Origin: Burkholderia sp. SRS-W-2-2016
GTDB lineage: Bacteria; Pseudomonadota; Gammaproteobacteria; Burkholderiales; Burkholderiaceae
Direction: 5' to 3'
DNA length: 64,000 nt
Assembly (NCBI RefSeq): GCF_001931485.1
Contig: NZ_MSDV01000026.1
Location: 124,001-188,000 of the forward strand
In this document: positions 8,082-15,997 of the stretch, one piece after another
Numbering within the stretch: position 1 is the stretch's first letter
Layout: every line of letters starts with the position of its first letter
Translations under genes and position numbers: made by a program
The notes under the pieces: model-generated
Seen by the model: the letters and a program-made list of their open reading frames with translations, nothing else
Told to the model about the DNA's origin: nothing
Databases searched by the model: none

Positions 8082-9557
8082 TCAAACGTGCCCGAGCACC
8101 CGCCACCACAGCGGCCCGATCACCAGCAGCACCGCCATATAGATCAGGCTCATCAGAAAGCCCGCCTTCCACCAGCGCCCTTGCGACACATAGCCGGCGC
8201 CGAACATCACCGGACCGGAGCCGATCCCGTACTGGGTCAGGCAGCCATTCAGGTTGCTGATGATGCCGAGCGCGACCGCCGCGGTGAACGGCGGAATTCC
8301 GGCGGCCACCATCAGCGCGAGCGACAGCGGAAACAGCGCGCTGATATGCGCGGTCGCGCTCGCGAAGAAATAGTGGATGTAGAAGTAGATCGCCGCGACC
8401 AGCATGTACACCGCGAGCGGCGGGAAGCCCTCCAGATGCGCGCCGAATTCCTTGCCGAACCACGCGACCATCCCGTACTCGTTGAGCTTGGACGCGAGCA
8501 TGATCAGCAGCCCGATCCAGATCATCGTGTCCCATGCCGATTTCTCGTTCAGCGCATCCTGCCAGGTGAGCACACCGGTGATGAACAGCAGCGACACGCC
8601 GAGCGCCGCCGCGAGCGTCGCGCCGATGTTGAACTGCTCGCCGAACACCCACAGCACCAGCAGCGCAACGAAGATCACCGCCATCAGAATTTCGTTGACG
8701 GAGATCGGCCCCATCGCGGTGAGTTCGCGCTGCGCGAGCGTGATCGCGTCGGGCGTATTGCGGATCTGCGGCGGCGCGATCCACATCATCGCGAGCGGAA
8801 TCAGCGCGAGACACAGCAGGCCCGGCACCGACGCGGCCACCGCCCAGTCGAGCCAGCTGATCGTCACCCCCTGGTCGGCGGCCAGTTTGACCGCGAGCGG
8901 ATTGCCCGCCATCGACGTGATGAACATCCCGGCCGCGACGATGTTCGCGTGGAACGCGCACAGAATCAGATAGGTGCCCACCTTGCCGCGCGATTCGGGG
9001 TCGTCGGCGTGACTGCCGAGCACCTCCGAGATCGAACGGGTGATCGGCAGCATCACGCCGCCGGCGCGCGCGGTGATGCTCGGCATCGCCGGCGAAATAG
9101 CCAGCTCGGTCAGCACCAGCCCGTAACCGAGCCCGATCGTGCGTTTGCCGAGCAGCCGCATGAACAGCAGCGCGACGCGCCGCCCCAGCCCGGTCTTGAT
9201 CACGCCGCGCGAGATGAAAAACGCCAGCATCACGAGCCACACCAGATCGGTGCCGGTCGAGCGCGTGACGTCGGCGAAGGTCAGCACGTCGAGCAGCACG
9301 CCGGCCGTCGCGCCGATGATCGCGACGACCGCCATCGGCAGCGGCGCGGTCATGATCCCGGCGATGGTCGCGACGAACACCGCGAACATGTGCCATGCCT
9401 TCGGCGGCAAGCCATCGGGCGGAGGCAGCAGCCACAGCACGACGCCGATGGCGATCGGCACCAGGTATTTCCACGCGTTCGCGAACCTGCCGGGCGCCGG
9501 CGGCGAGCTCGGCGGCGAGTTCGGGGGCGGTGAAGTCTTCGCGGGGGTTGGAGCCAT
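8082..9557 (-). CDS. DASS-family dicarboxylate/anion transporter
   Basis: An inner-membrane carrier of the divalent anion:Na+ symporter (CitT/2-oxoglutarate-malate translocator) family, 491 residues with about 12 hydrophobic segments. The two substrate-site hairpins typical of the family are represented by SMAGNPLAVKLA in the N-terminal half and SNLNGCLTQYGIGSGPVMFG in the C-terminal half. I choose the ATG at 9557, with GAGG six bases upstream; a GTG at 9563 would add two residues. It lies 84 bp downstream of a lactate-dehydrogenase-like gene on the same strand, so the pair may move and oxidise or reduce the same hydroxy or dicarboxylic acids. Confidence 0.88.
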   Translation of the reverse strand: MAPTPAKTSPPPNSPPSSPPAPGRFANAWKYLVPIAIGVVLWLLPPPDGLPPKAWHMFAVFVATIAGIMTAPLPMAVVAIIGATAGVLLDVLTFADVTRSTGTDLVWLVMLAFFISRGVIKTGLGRRVALLFMRLLGKRTIGLGYGLVLTELAISPAMPSITARAGGVMLPITRSISEVLGSHADDPESRGKVGTYLILCAFHANIVAAGMFITSMAGNPLAVKLAADQGVTISWLDWAVAASVPGLLCLALIPLAMMWIAPPQIRNTPDAITLAQRELTAMGPISVNEILMAVIFVALLVLWVFGEQFNIGATLAAALGVSLLFITGVLTWQDALNEKSAWDTMIWIGLLIMLASKLNEYGMVAWFGKEFGAHLEGFPPLAVYMLVAAIYFYIHYFFASATAHISALFPLSLALMVAAGIPPFTAAVALGIISNLNGCLTQYGIGSGPVMFGAGYVSQGRWWKAGFLMSLIYMAVLLVIGPLWWRVLGHV

Positions 9558-9641
9558 ATGCACCTCGTCGCGCCGCGCTCGGCGCCTTGGTCGTGGTGGG
9601 TGGTGGGTCGTGGGGATGTCGTGGCGGCGATGCCCGGGCGC

Positions 9642-10589
9642 TCAGGTGCCGCCCAGTAGGTTGCCGGTTGCTTCCTTGACGATCAGCGCGCTGCGCCGCA
9701 ACGCTTCCTGCTCGCCGGCATCGAGCGCCGGCGGCGCCAGCAGACGCGCGCCACGGCCATTGATCGCCATCGGCAGCGACAGGCACACGTCGGGCACGCC
9801 TTCCACTTCGCTGTGCACGGTGCCGACCGTCAGGATCAGGTCGGTGTTATGCACGATGGCTTCGCAAATCCGCCCGATCGCGCTGGCGATTCCGTAGTGC
9901 GTAGCGCCCTTGCCTTCCTTGATCAGCTTGGCCGCCTCGTGCACCGAGCGCAGGATCAGATCGCGGCTCGCGGGGCCGAGCTCCTTGCCGCTGCGCGACA
10001 GAAACACTTCGAGCGGCATCCCGCACACCGCCGCGCCCGACCACGCGATCAGCGCGGATTCGCCGTGCTCGCCGAGCACATAAGCATGGATTGCCGGCGC
10101 GACCACGCCGAGCCGCTCGGACAGCAGCGAGCGCAGACGGCCGGTGTCGAGCGAGGTGCCGGTGCTGATTACGCGCTCCGGCGCGCAGCGCAGCCGGTCG
10201 AAGATCACGCCGGTCAGTACGTCGCAGGGATTGGTCGCGACCAGGTAGATCGCGTCGGGCGCGATCGGCGCGGTGCGCTCGACGATCTCCAGCGCGATCC
10301 GCGCATTGGTGCGGGCGAGGTCGAGGCGGGTCTGGCCGGGTTTCACGCCGACCCCGGCGGTGATCACGATGATGTCGGCGTCGTGCGCGTGCTCGTAGTC
10401 GCCGGCGACGAAGCCGCTGTGCCCCCAGAAGGCGGCCGCGTGAGCGAGGTCGAGTACCTGTCCTTCCGCGCGTATCCGCTCCAGGTCGATGATGACGATC
10501 TCGGCGCTCGGCACGGCCGCGGCGATAAACAGCGCCGCGGAGCCGCCGACCAGACCTGCGCCGACCATGACGATTTTCGGTTGCCGCAT
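9642..10589 (-). CDS. ldh: L-lactate dehydrogenase family 2-hydroxyacid oxidoreductase
   Basis: A 315-residue NAD-dependent enzyme of the LDH/MDH family. The Rossmann motif GAGLVGG lies near residue 10, the conserved GTSLDTGR segment carries the substrate-binding arginine, and GEHGES carries the catalytic histidine. Overall it groups with L-lactate dehydrogenases (NAD-linked pyruvate/lactate interconversion). The specificity position, Gln in lactate and Arg in malate enzymes, is here Val82 (AGVGVKPGQTR), so the preferred acid may be different or more hydrophobic. GGAGG lies six bases before the start. It is divergent from the arginine deiminase operon and palindromic site B lies between them, consistent with a fermentative role. 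Confidence 0.85.
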   Translation of the reverse strand: MRQPKIVMVGAGLVGGSAALFIAAAVPSAEIVIIDLERIRAEGQVLDLAHAAAFWGHSGFVAGDYEHAHDADIIVITAGVGVKPGQTRLDLARTNARIALEIVERTAPIAPDAIYLVATNPCDVLTGVIFDRLRCAPERVISTGTSLDTGRLRSLLSERLGVVAPAIHAYVLGEHGESALIAWSGAAVCGMPLEVFLSRSGKELGPASRDLILRSVHEAAKLIKEGKGATHYGIASAIGRICEAIVHNTDLILTVGTVHSEVEGVPDVCLSLPMAINGRGARLLAPPALDAGEQEALRRSALIVKEATGNLLGGT

Positions 10590-10656
10590 CGCATGCCTCC
10601 GTCTTGTCTGGCCCTAATCATGCCCGAACCGCCGCGCGATGTCTGCTCCCGTCGTG

Positions 10657-10740
10657 GTGCGAACGGCGATGCGAACGGCGCTGCGAAGGGCGGTGCAAAC
10701 GGCGGTGCGAAGGGAGTGCGAACAGGACTGCGAGCCGGAT
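10657..10740. repeat. 12-bp tandem repeat (GTGCGAACGGCG, about 7 copies)
   Basis: Seven imperfect copies of a 12-bp unit lie in the ldh-arcD gap, 68 bp upstream of the ldh start. They are not part of either flanking gene. The copies degrade towards the right end. Confidence 0.8.
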
Positions 10741-10768
10741 GCCCGCGCCATTCGCGCCGCTCCGCATG

Positions 10769-10788
10769 TATCGGACCAAGGTCTTATT
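10769..10788. promoter_or_regulatory. Palindromic site B (core GACCAAGGTC at 10774-10783)
   Basis: A copy of the dispersed palindrome, flanked by TATCG on the left and TTATTG on the right, close to the consensus. It lies 185 bp upstream of ldh and 246 bp upstream of arcD in a divergent gap, so it could serve either or both. Confidence 0.65.
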
Positions 10789-11028
10789 GCACGAACGTGC
10801 CGGTCAGCCCAGATTGGTGCATGAAACTCGACGCGTCGCGCCCTGTGCGGCGACGTCAGCCGACTCCCCCGAGTTCGCGTAGTGGTTAACAAGCCGACAA
10901 GGTTAAGAAGCTTGAGAGGTTAAGGGGAGCCTGCACATATCGAGTCGCGGAATCAGGTCGCCGAGCCATCGCATCGCGCACGAAGTTCGGCGGCCATCCC
11001 GGTGTTGCGCGCGGCCCTGAGACTATCC

Positions 11029-12504
11029 ATGTCCGATTCGACCTCCGCTCACGGTTCCCCGGCCGCCTCCGGCGCGGCCGCCCCCGTCTCCGCGAACAAG
11101 CTGCGACTCGGCGCGTTGACCGCGCTGGTCGTCGGCTCGATGGTCGGCGGCGGGATCTTCTCGTTGCCGCAGAACATGGCGGTCAGCGCCGACGCCGGCG
11201 CGGTCGTGATCGGCTGGGCGATCACCGCGGTCGGCATGCTGGCGCTCGCGTTCGTGTTCCAGGCGCTCGCCAACCGCAAGCCCGATCTCGACGGCGGCGT
11301 CTACGCATATGCGAAAGCCGGCTTCGGCGACTTCATGGGCTTCGGCTCGGCCTGGGGCTACTGGATCAGCGCGTGGCTCGGCAACGTCGGTTACTTCGTG
11401 CTGCTATTCAGTACCGCGGGCTTTTTCTTCCCGGTGTTCGGCGAAGGCAATACGCCGATCGCGATCGTGTGCTCGTCGGTGCTGCTGTGGAGCGTGCACT
11501 TTCTCGTGCTGCGCGGCATCAAGGAAGCGGCGGCCGTCAACGTGATCACGACGATCGCGAAGATGGTGCCGTTGTGCGTGTTCATCCTGATCTGCGTGTT
11601 CGCGTTCAAGTGGTCGACGTTCTCGTCGGACGTCTGGGGCCTGCAGAATCCGAAGCTCGGCAGCGTCGGCAGCCAGGTGCGCAACATGATGCTGGTCACA
11701 GTGTGGGTGTTCATCGGCATCGAAGGCGCGAGCGTGTTTTCCGGGCGCGCCGAAAAGCGCAGCGACGTCGGCAAGGCGACCGTGATCGGCTTCGTCGGCG
11801 TGCTGCTGCTATTGGTGCTGGTGAACCTGCTGTCGCTCGGCGTGATGAAGCAGCCCGAACTCGCGGCGCTGAAAAATCCGTCGATGGCCGGCGTGCTCGA
11901 ACGGGTGGTCGGCCACTGGGGCGCGGTGCTGATCAGCGTCGGCCTCGTGATTTCGCTGGCCGGCGCGCTGCTGTCGTGGGTGCTGCTGTGCGCGGAGATC
12001 ATCTTCTCGGCGTCGCGCGACCACACGATGCCGGCGTTCCTGCGCAAGGAGAACGCGAACCACGTGCCGGCCAACGCGCTGTGGCTGACCAACGGGATGA
12101 TCCAGCTGTTCCTGATCGTCACGCTGTTTTCCAAAGGCACCTATCTGTCGCTGATCTATCTGGCGACCTCGATGATCCTCGTGCCGTACTTCTGGTCGGC
12201 CGCCTACGCGCTGCTGCTCGCGGTGCGCGGCGAGACCTACGAGGACGGCCGCGAGCGCGGCAAGGACCTGCTGATCGCGGGAATCGCGGTCGTGTATGCG
12301 CTGTGGCTGCTGTACGCGGGCGGCGTCAAATACGTGCTGCTGTCGGCGCTGCTGTACGCGCCGGGCGTGCTGCTGTTTGCGAAGGCCAAACGCGAGGCCG
12401 GCAAACCGATCTTCACCGGGATCGAAACCGTCGTGTTCGCGGCGGTGATCATCGCGGCGCTGATCGCCGCTTTCGGTCTGTACAAAGGATTTCTGACCCT
12501 CTGA
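11029..12504 (+). CDS. arcD: Arginine/ornithine antiporter (APC superfamily)
   Basis: An inner-membrane basic amino-acid antiporter of 491 residues with about 13 hydrophobic segments. The first helix has the APC signature GSMVGGGIFSLPQNMA. It belongs to the ArcD-type branch that exchanges external arginine for ornithine made by the deiminase pathway. The start is taken at ATG 11029; an upstream in-frame start at 11002 adds nine residues with no ribosome site. It is the first gene of arcDABC and ends 15 bp before arcA. Assignment to arginine rests mainly on this context, because lysine and polyamine antiporters look similar. Confidence 0.9.
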   Translation: MSDSTSAHGSPAASGAAAPVSANKLRLGALTALVVGSMVGGGIFSLPQNMAVSADAGAVVIGWAITAVGMLALAFVFQALANRKPDLDGGVYAYAKAGFGDFMGFGSAWGYWISAWLGNVGYFVLLFSTAGFFFPVFGEGNTPIAIVCSSVLLWSVHFLVLRGIKEAAAVNVITTIAKMVPLCVFILICVFAFKWSTFSSDVWGLQNPKLGSVGSQVRNMMLVTVWVFIGIEGASVFSGRAEKRSDVGKATVIGFVGVLLLLVLVNLLSLGVMKQPELAALKNPSMAGVLERVVGHWGAVLISVGLVISLAGALLSWVLLCAEIIFSASRDHTMPAFLRKENANHVPANALWLTNGMIQLFLIVTLFSKGTYLSLIYLATSMILVPYFWSAAYALLLAVRGETYEDGRERGKDLLIAGIAVVYALWLLYAGGVKYVLLSALLYAPGVLLFAKAKREAGKPIFTGIETVVFAAVIIAALIAAFGLYKGFLTL

Positions 12505-12519
12505 TTCGAGGAGAAAAGC

Positions 12520-13773
12520 ATGAGCACGGAAACGGCGAGTTTTGGCGTACATTCCGAAGCCGGCAAGCTGCGCAAGGTGATGGTGTGCGCGCCAGGGCTC
12601 GCGCATCAGCGCCTGACGCCCAGCAATTGCGACGAGCTGCTGTTCGACGATGTGATCTGGGTCAGCCAGGCCAAGCGCGATCACTTCGACTTCGTCACCA
12701 AGATGCGCGAGCGCGGCGTCGACGTGGTCGAGATGCACAACCTGCTGACCGAAACCGTGCGCGTGCCCGAAGCGCTGAAGTGGATTCTCGACCGCAAGAT
12801 CCGCGAGAACACGGTCGGCGTGACGCTCGCCGGCGAGGTGCGCTCGTGGCTCGAAGGACTGGAGCCGAGGCGAATCGCCGAGTTCCTGATCGGCGGCGTG
12901 GCGGCCGAGGATATCCCCGATACCAGCGAAACCAACACGCTGAAGATGTTCCGCGACTACCTCGGCTATTCGAGCTTCGTGCTGCCGCCGCTGCCCAATA
13001 CACTGTTCACGCGCGACACCACCTGCTGGATCTACGGCGGCGTGTCGCTCAATCCGATGTACTGGCCGGCGCGCCGCCAGGAAACGCTGTTGGCCACCGC
13101 GATCTACAAGTTCCATCCGGACTTCGCCGGCAAGAACTTCGAAGTCTGGTACGGCGACCCGGATCTCGACCACGGCAACGCGACGCTCGAAGGCGGCGAC
13201 GTGATGCCGATCGGCAACGGCACCGTGCTGGTCGGCATGGGCGAGCGCAGCAGTCGTCACGCGATCGGCCAGCTCGCGCAGCAGCTGTTCGCGCGCGGCG
13301 GCGCCGAGCGCGTGATCGTGGCCGGCCTGCCGAAGTCGCGCGCGGCGATGCACCTGGATACCGTGTTCAGCTTCTGCGACCGCGACCTCGTGACGATCTT
13401 CCCGGAAGTGGTCAAGGAGATCGTGCCGTTCACCGTGCGCCCCGACGACAGCCCGACGAAGCTCAGCCTGCGGCGCGAGGACAAGCCGTTCGTCGACGTG
13501 GTCGGCGAAGCGCTGGGGCTGCCGAAGCTGCGCGTCGTCGAAACCGGCGGCAATGCGTTCGCGGCCGAGCGCGAGCAATGGGACGACGGCAACAACGTGG
13601 TCTGCATCGAACCCGGCGTGGTGATCAGCTATGACCGCAATACCTATACGAACACGTTGCTGCGCAAGGCGGGCGTCGAGGTGATCACGATCACCGCCGG
13701 CGAACTGGGGCGCGGGCGCGGCGGCGGCCACTGTATGACGTGCCCGATCATCCGCGACCCGGTAGACTACTGA
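12520..13773 (+). CDS. arcA: Arginine deiminase
   Basis: Cytoplasmic enzyme that hydrolyses arginine to citrulline and ammonia, the first step of the arginine deiminase pathway. The protein is 417 residues, as expected. The catalytic nucleophile is Cys405 in the C-terminal motif GGGHCMTCP. Other conserved blocks are FTRDT near residue 165, [10 protein letters not shown] near residue 225 with the active-site acidic residues, and SRHAI with the catalytic histidine region. GAGGAGAA precedes the start at 12520. It lies between arcD and arcB with short gaps, so it is clearly part of one operon. Confidence 0.97.
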   Translation: MSTETASFGVHSEAGKLRKVMVCAPGLAHQRLTPSNCDELLFDDVIWVSQAKRDHFDFVTKMRERGVDVVEMHNLLTETVRVPEALKWILDRKIRENTVGVTLAGEVRSWLEGLEPRRIAEFLIGGVAAEDIPDTSETNTLKMFRDYLGYSSFVLPPLPNTLFTRDTTCWIYGGVSLNPMYWPARRQETLLATAIYKFHPDFAGKNFEVWYGDPDLDHGNATLEGGDVMPIGNGTVLVGMGERSSRHAIGQLAQQLFARGGAERVIVAGLPKSRAAMHLDTVFSFCDRDLVTIFPEVVKEIVPFTVRPDDSPTKLSLRREDKPFVDVVGEALGLPKLRVVETGGNAFAAEREQWDDGNNVVCIEPGVVISYDRNTYTNTLLRKAGVEVITITAGELGRGRGGGHCMTCPIIRDPVDY

Positions 13774-13829
13774 TCGCATCGCCCGCCGAATTCAGCGCAG
13801 TCTTCCCGAACCTGCATTGGAGAACCGAC

Positions 13830-14840
13830 ATGGCATTCAACCTGCGCAACCGCAGCCTGCTGAGCCTGATGCATCACTCCACCCGCGAATTGCGTTACCT
13901 GCTCGACCTGTCGCGCGACCTGAAGCGCGCGAAGTACACCGGCACCGAGCAGCAGCATCTGAAAGGCAAGAACATCGCGTTGATCTTCGAGAAGACCTCG
14001 ACCCGCACGCGCTGCGCGTTCGAAGTCGCCGCGTACGATCAGGGCGCCAACGTCACCTACATCGATCCGCACTCGTCCCAGATCGGCCATAAGGAAAGCA
14101 TGAAGGACACCGCCCGCGTGCTCGGGCGGATGTACGACGCGATCGAATACCGGGGCTTCAGTCAGGAGATCGTCGAGGACCTCGCGAAATTCGCCGGCGT
14201 GCCGGTGTTCAACGGGCTCACCGACGAATACCACCCCACCCAGATGCTGGCCGACGTGCTGACCATGCGCGAGAGCACCGACAAGCCGCTGACCCAGATC
14301 AGCTACGCGTATCTCGGCGACGCGCGCAACAACATGGGTAATTCGCTGCTGCTGATCGGCGCGAAGCTCGGCATGGACGTGCGGATCGCGGCGCCGAAAA
14401 GCCTGTGGCCGTCGGAAGAGCACATCGCCGCGTGCCGAAAGTTCGCTGACGAAAGCGGCTCGCGCATGCTGCTGACCGAAGACCCGAAGGAAGCGGTCAA
14501 GGGCACCGACTTCGTGCATACGGACGTGTGGGTGTCGATGGGCGAACCGGTCGAGGCCTGGGGCGAACGGATCGCCCAGTTGCTGCCGTATCAGGTCAAC
14601 ATGGAGATCATGAAGTCGATCGGCAATCCGCAGGCCAAGTTCATGCACTGCCTGCCCGCGTTCCATAACAGCGAGACCACGGTCGGCAAGCAGATCGCCG
14701 AGAAATATCCGAACCTGGCGAACGGCGTCGAGGTGACCGAAGAGGTGTTCGAATCGCCGCTGAATCTCGCGTTCGAACAGGCCGAAAACCGGATGCATAC
14801 GATCAAGGCCATCCTCGTCTCGACGCTCGCCGATCTGTAA
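13830..14840 (+). CDS. arcB: Ornithine carbamoyltransferase, catabolic type
   Basis: Second enzyme of the deiminase pathway, which phosphorolyses citrulline to ornithine and carbamoyl phosphate. At 336 residues it matches the catabolic enzymes, which are slightly longer than the usual anabolic ArgF. The carbamoyl-phosphate loop STRTR is at residues 57-61; DEYHPTQ and the ornithine-site HCLPAFH near residue 273 are intact. The start is ATG 13830, preceded by TTGGAGAA; the frame is open back to 13740 but that part overlaps arcA and is not family-like. The gene lies 56 bp after arcA. Confidence 0.96.
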   Translation: MAFNLRNRSLLSLMHHSTRELRYLLDLSRDLKRAKYTGTEQQHLKGKNIALIFEKTSTRTRCAFEVAAYDQGANVTYIDPHSSQIGHKESMKDTARVLGRMYDAIEYRGFSQEIVEDLAKFAGVPVFNGLTDEYHPTQMLADVLTMRESTDKPLTQISYAYLGDARNNMGNSLLLIGAKLGMDVRIAAPKSLWPSEEHIAACRKFADESGSRMLLTEDPKEAVKGTDFVHTDVWVSMGEPVEAWGERIAQLLPYQVNMEIMKSIGNPQAKFMHCLPAFHNSETTVGKQIAEKYPNLANGVEVTEEVFESPLNLAFEQAENRMHTIKAILVSTLADL

Positions 14841-14948
14841 GGATCACGAAGCGGGTTCCGGCCGCGTGCGCGTGGCGTGGCGCCCTGCATGGGGCGGCCG
14901 CCGCGCGTCACGCGGCCCGTCACGTCTGCACTGCGAAAGGGGTAAATC

Positions 14949-15884
14949 ATGCGAATGGTGATTGCGCTCGGCGGCAACGCGTTGCTGCGCCGCGGCGAAC
15001 CGATGACCGCCGAGAACCAGCGCGACAACGTCCGGCTCGCGGCCGAACAGATCGCGCAGATTGCTGCGGACAACGAACTGGTGATCGCGCACGGCAACGG
15101 GCCGCAGGTCGGTCTGCTGGCGTTGCAGGGCGCCGCCTACAAGGACGTGCCCGGCTATCCGCTCGACGTGCTCGATGCGCAGACCGAGGGGATGATCGGC
15201 TACGTGATCGAACAGGAACTGGGCAATCTGCTGCCGTACGAGGTGCCGTTCGCGACGATCCTGACCCAGGTCGAAGTGGACGCGAACGACCCCGCGTTCC
15301 AGAACCCCACCAAGCCGATCGGCCCGGTGTATCCGCAGGAGGAAGCGCAACGTCTCGCGGCCGAGAAAGGCTGGAGCATCGCGCCCGATGGCGACATGTT
15401 CCGCCGCGTGGTGGCAAGCCCGCGCCCGAAGCACATCTTCGAGATCCGGCCGGTGAAATGGCTGCTCGAGCACGGCACGATCGTGATCTGCGCGGGCGGC
15501 GGCGGCATTCCGACGATGTACGACAAAGACCACAAGAAGCTGCACGGCGTCGAGGCGGTGATCGACAAGGACGCATGCGCGGCATTGCTCGCGCAGGAGC
15601 TCGACGCGGACCTGCTGCTGATCGCGACCGACGTGAACGCCGCGTATGTCGAGTGGAACAAGCCCGGTCAGAAAGCGATCGCGCAGGCGCACCCGGACGA
15701 GCTGGAGAAGCTCGGCTTCGCGGCCGGCTCGATGGGTCCGAAGGTGATGGCCGCCTGCGAATTCGCGCGCAATACCGGCCGCGACGCGGTGATCGGCGCG
15801 CTGCCCGACATCGTCGCGATTACGAATAACGCAGCGGGCACCCGGGTCAGCACCGCGCAGCCGGGGATTCGCTACTACCCGTAG
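14949..15884 (+). CDS. arcC: Carbamate kinase
   Basis: Third enzyme of the deiminase pathway, transferring phosphate from carbamoyl phosphate to ADP to make ATP, ammonia and carbon dioxide. The 311-residue protein begins [13 protein letters not shown], the nucleotide-binding start of the amino-acid kinase fold. It keeps NGPQVGLL near residue 45 and CAGGGGIP near residue 180. AAAGGGGT lies seven bases before the ATG. The 108-bp gap from arcB contains GC-rich inverted stretches but no clear promoter. Together with arcD, arcA and arcB this gives a complete substrate-level ATP-yielding route, usual under oxygen limitation. Confidence 0.97.
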   Translation: MRMVIALGGNALLRRGEPMTAENQRDNVRLAAEQIAQIAADNELVIAHGNGPQVGLLALQGAAYKDVPGYPLDVLDAQTEGMIGYVIEQELGNLLPYEVPFATILTQVEVDANDPAFQNPTKPIGPVYPQEEAQRLAAEKGWSIAPDGDMFRRVVASPRPKHIFEIRPVKWLLEHGTIVICAGGGGIPTMYDKDHKKLHGVEAVIDKDACAALLAQELDADLLLIATDVNAAYVEWNKPGQKAIAQAHPDELEKLGFAAGSMGPKVMAACEFARNTGRDAVIGALPDIVAITNNAAGTRVSTAQPGIRYYP

Positions 15885-15997
15885 CACGCCGCCGCCCGCC
15901 CGCGCCCGGCGCGATGGGCGGCGCGAGCGTGTGAGCGTTCAGTCCCGGCGGGACCGGCCGGGCCGCGGCAAGCCGTTCATGCGCGGGGAGAGATCGC

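Larger units (their letters stand above)
10590..11028. other. Intergenic region between ldh and arcD
   Basis: A 439-bp divergent gap. It holds a 12-bp tandem repeat (10657-10740) and palindromic site B. From about 10880 the composition becomes less GC-rich, probably the arcD promoter side. No FNR box of the TTGAT(N4)ATCAA type is visible here, although the arc genes of other proteobacteria often have one. Confidence 0.6.

Noticed and set aside
8088..9533. A 481-codon plus-strand frame opposite the DASS carrier
   Set aside because: No hydrophobic segments or motifs; the minus strand has twelve transmembrane segments and family motifs.
10590..11028. FNR/Anr box for the arc operon
   Set aside because: No TTGAT(N4)ATCAA-like sequence could be found in this gap.
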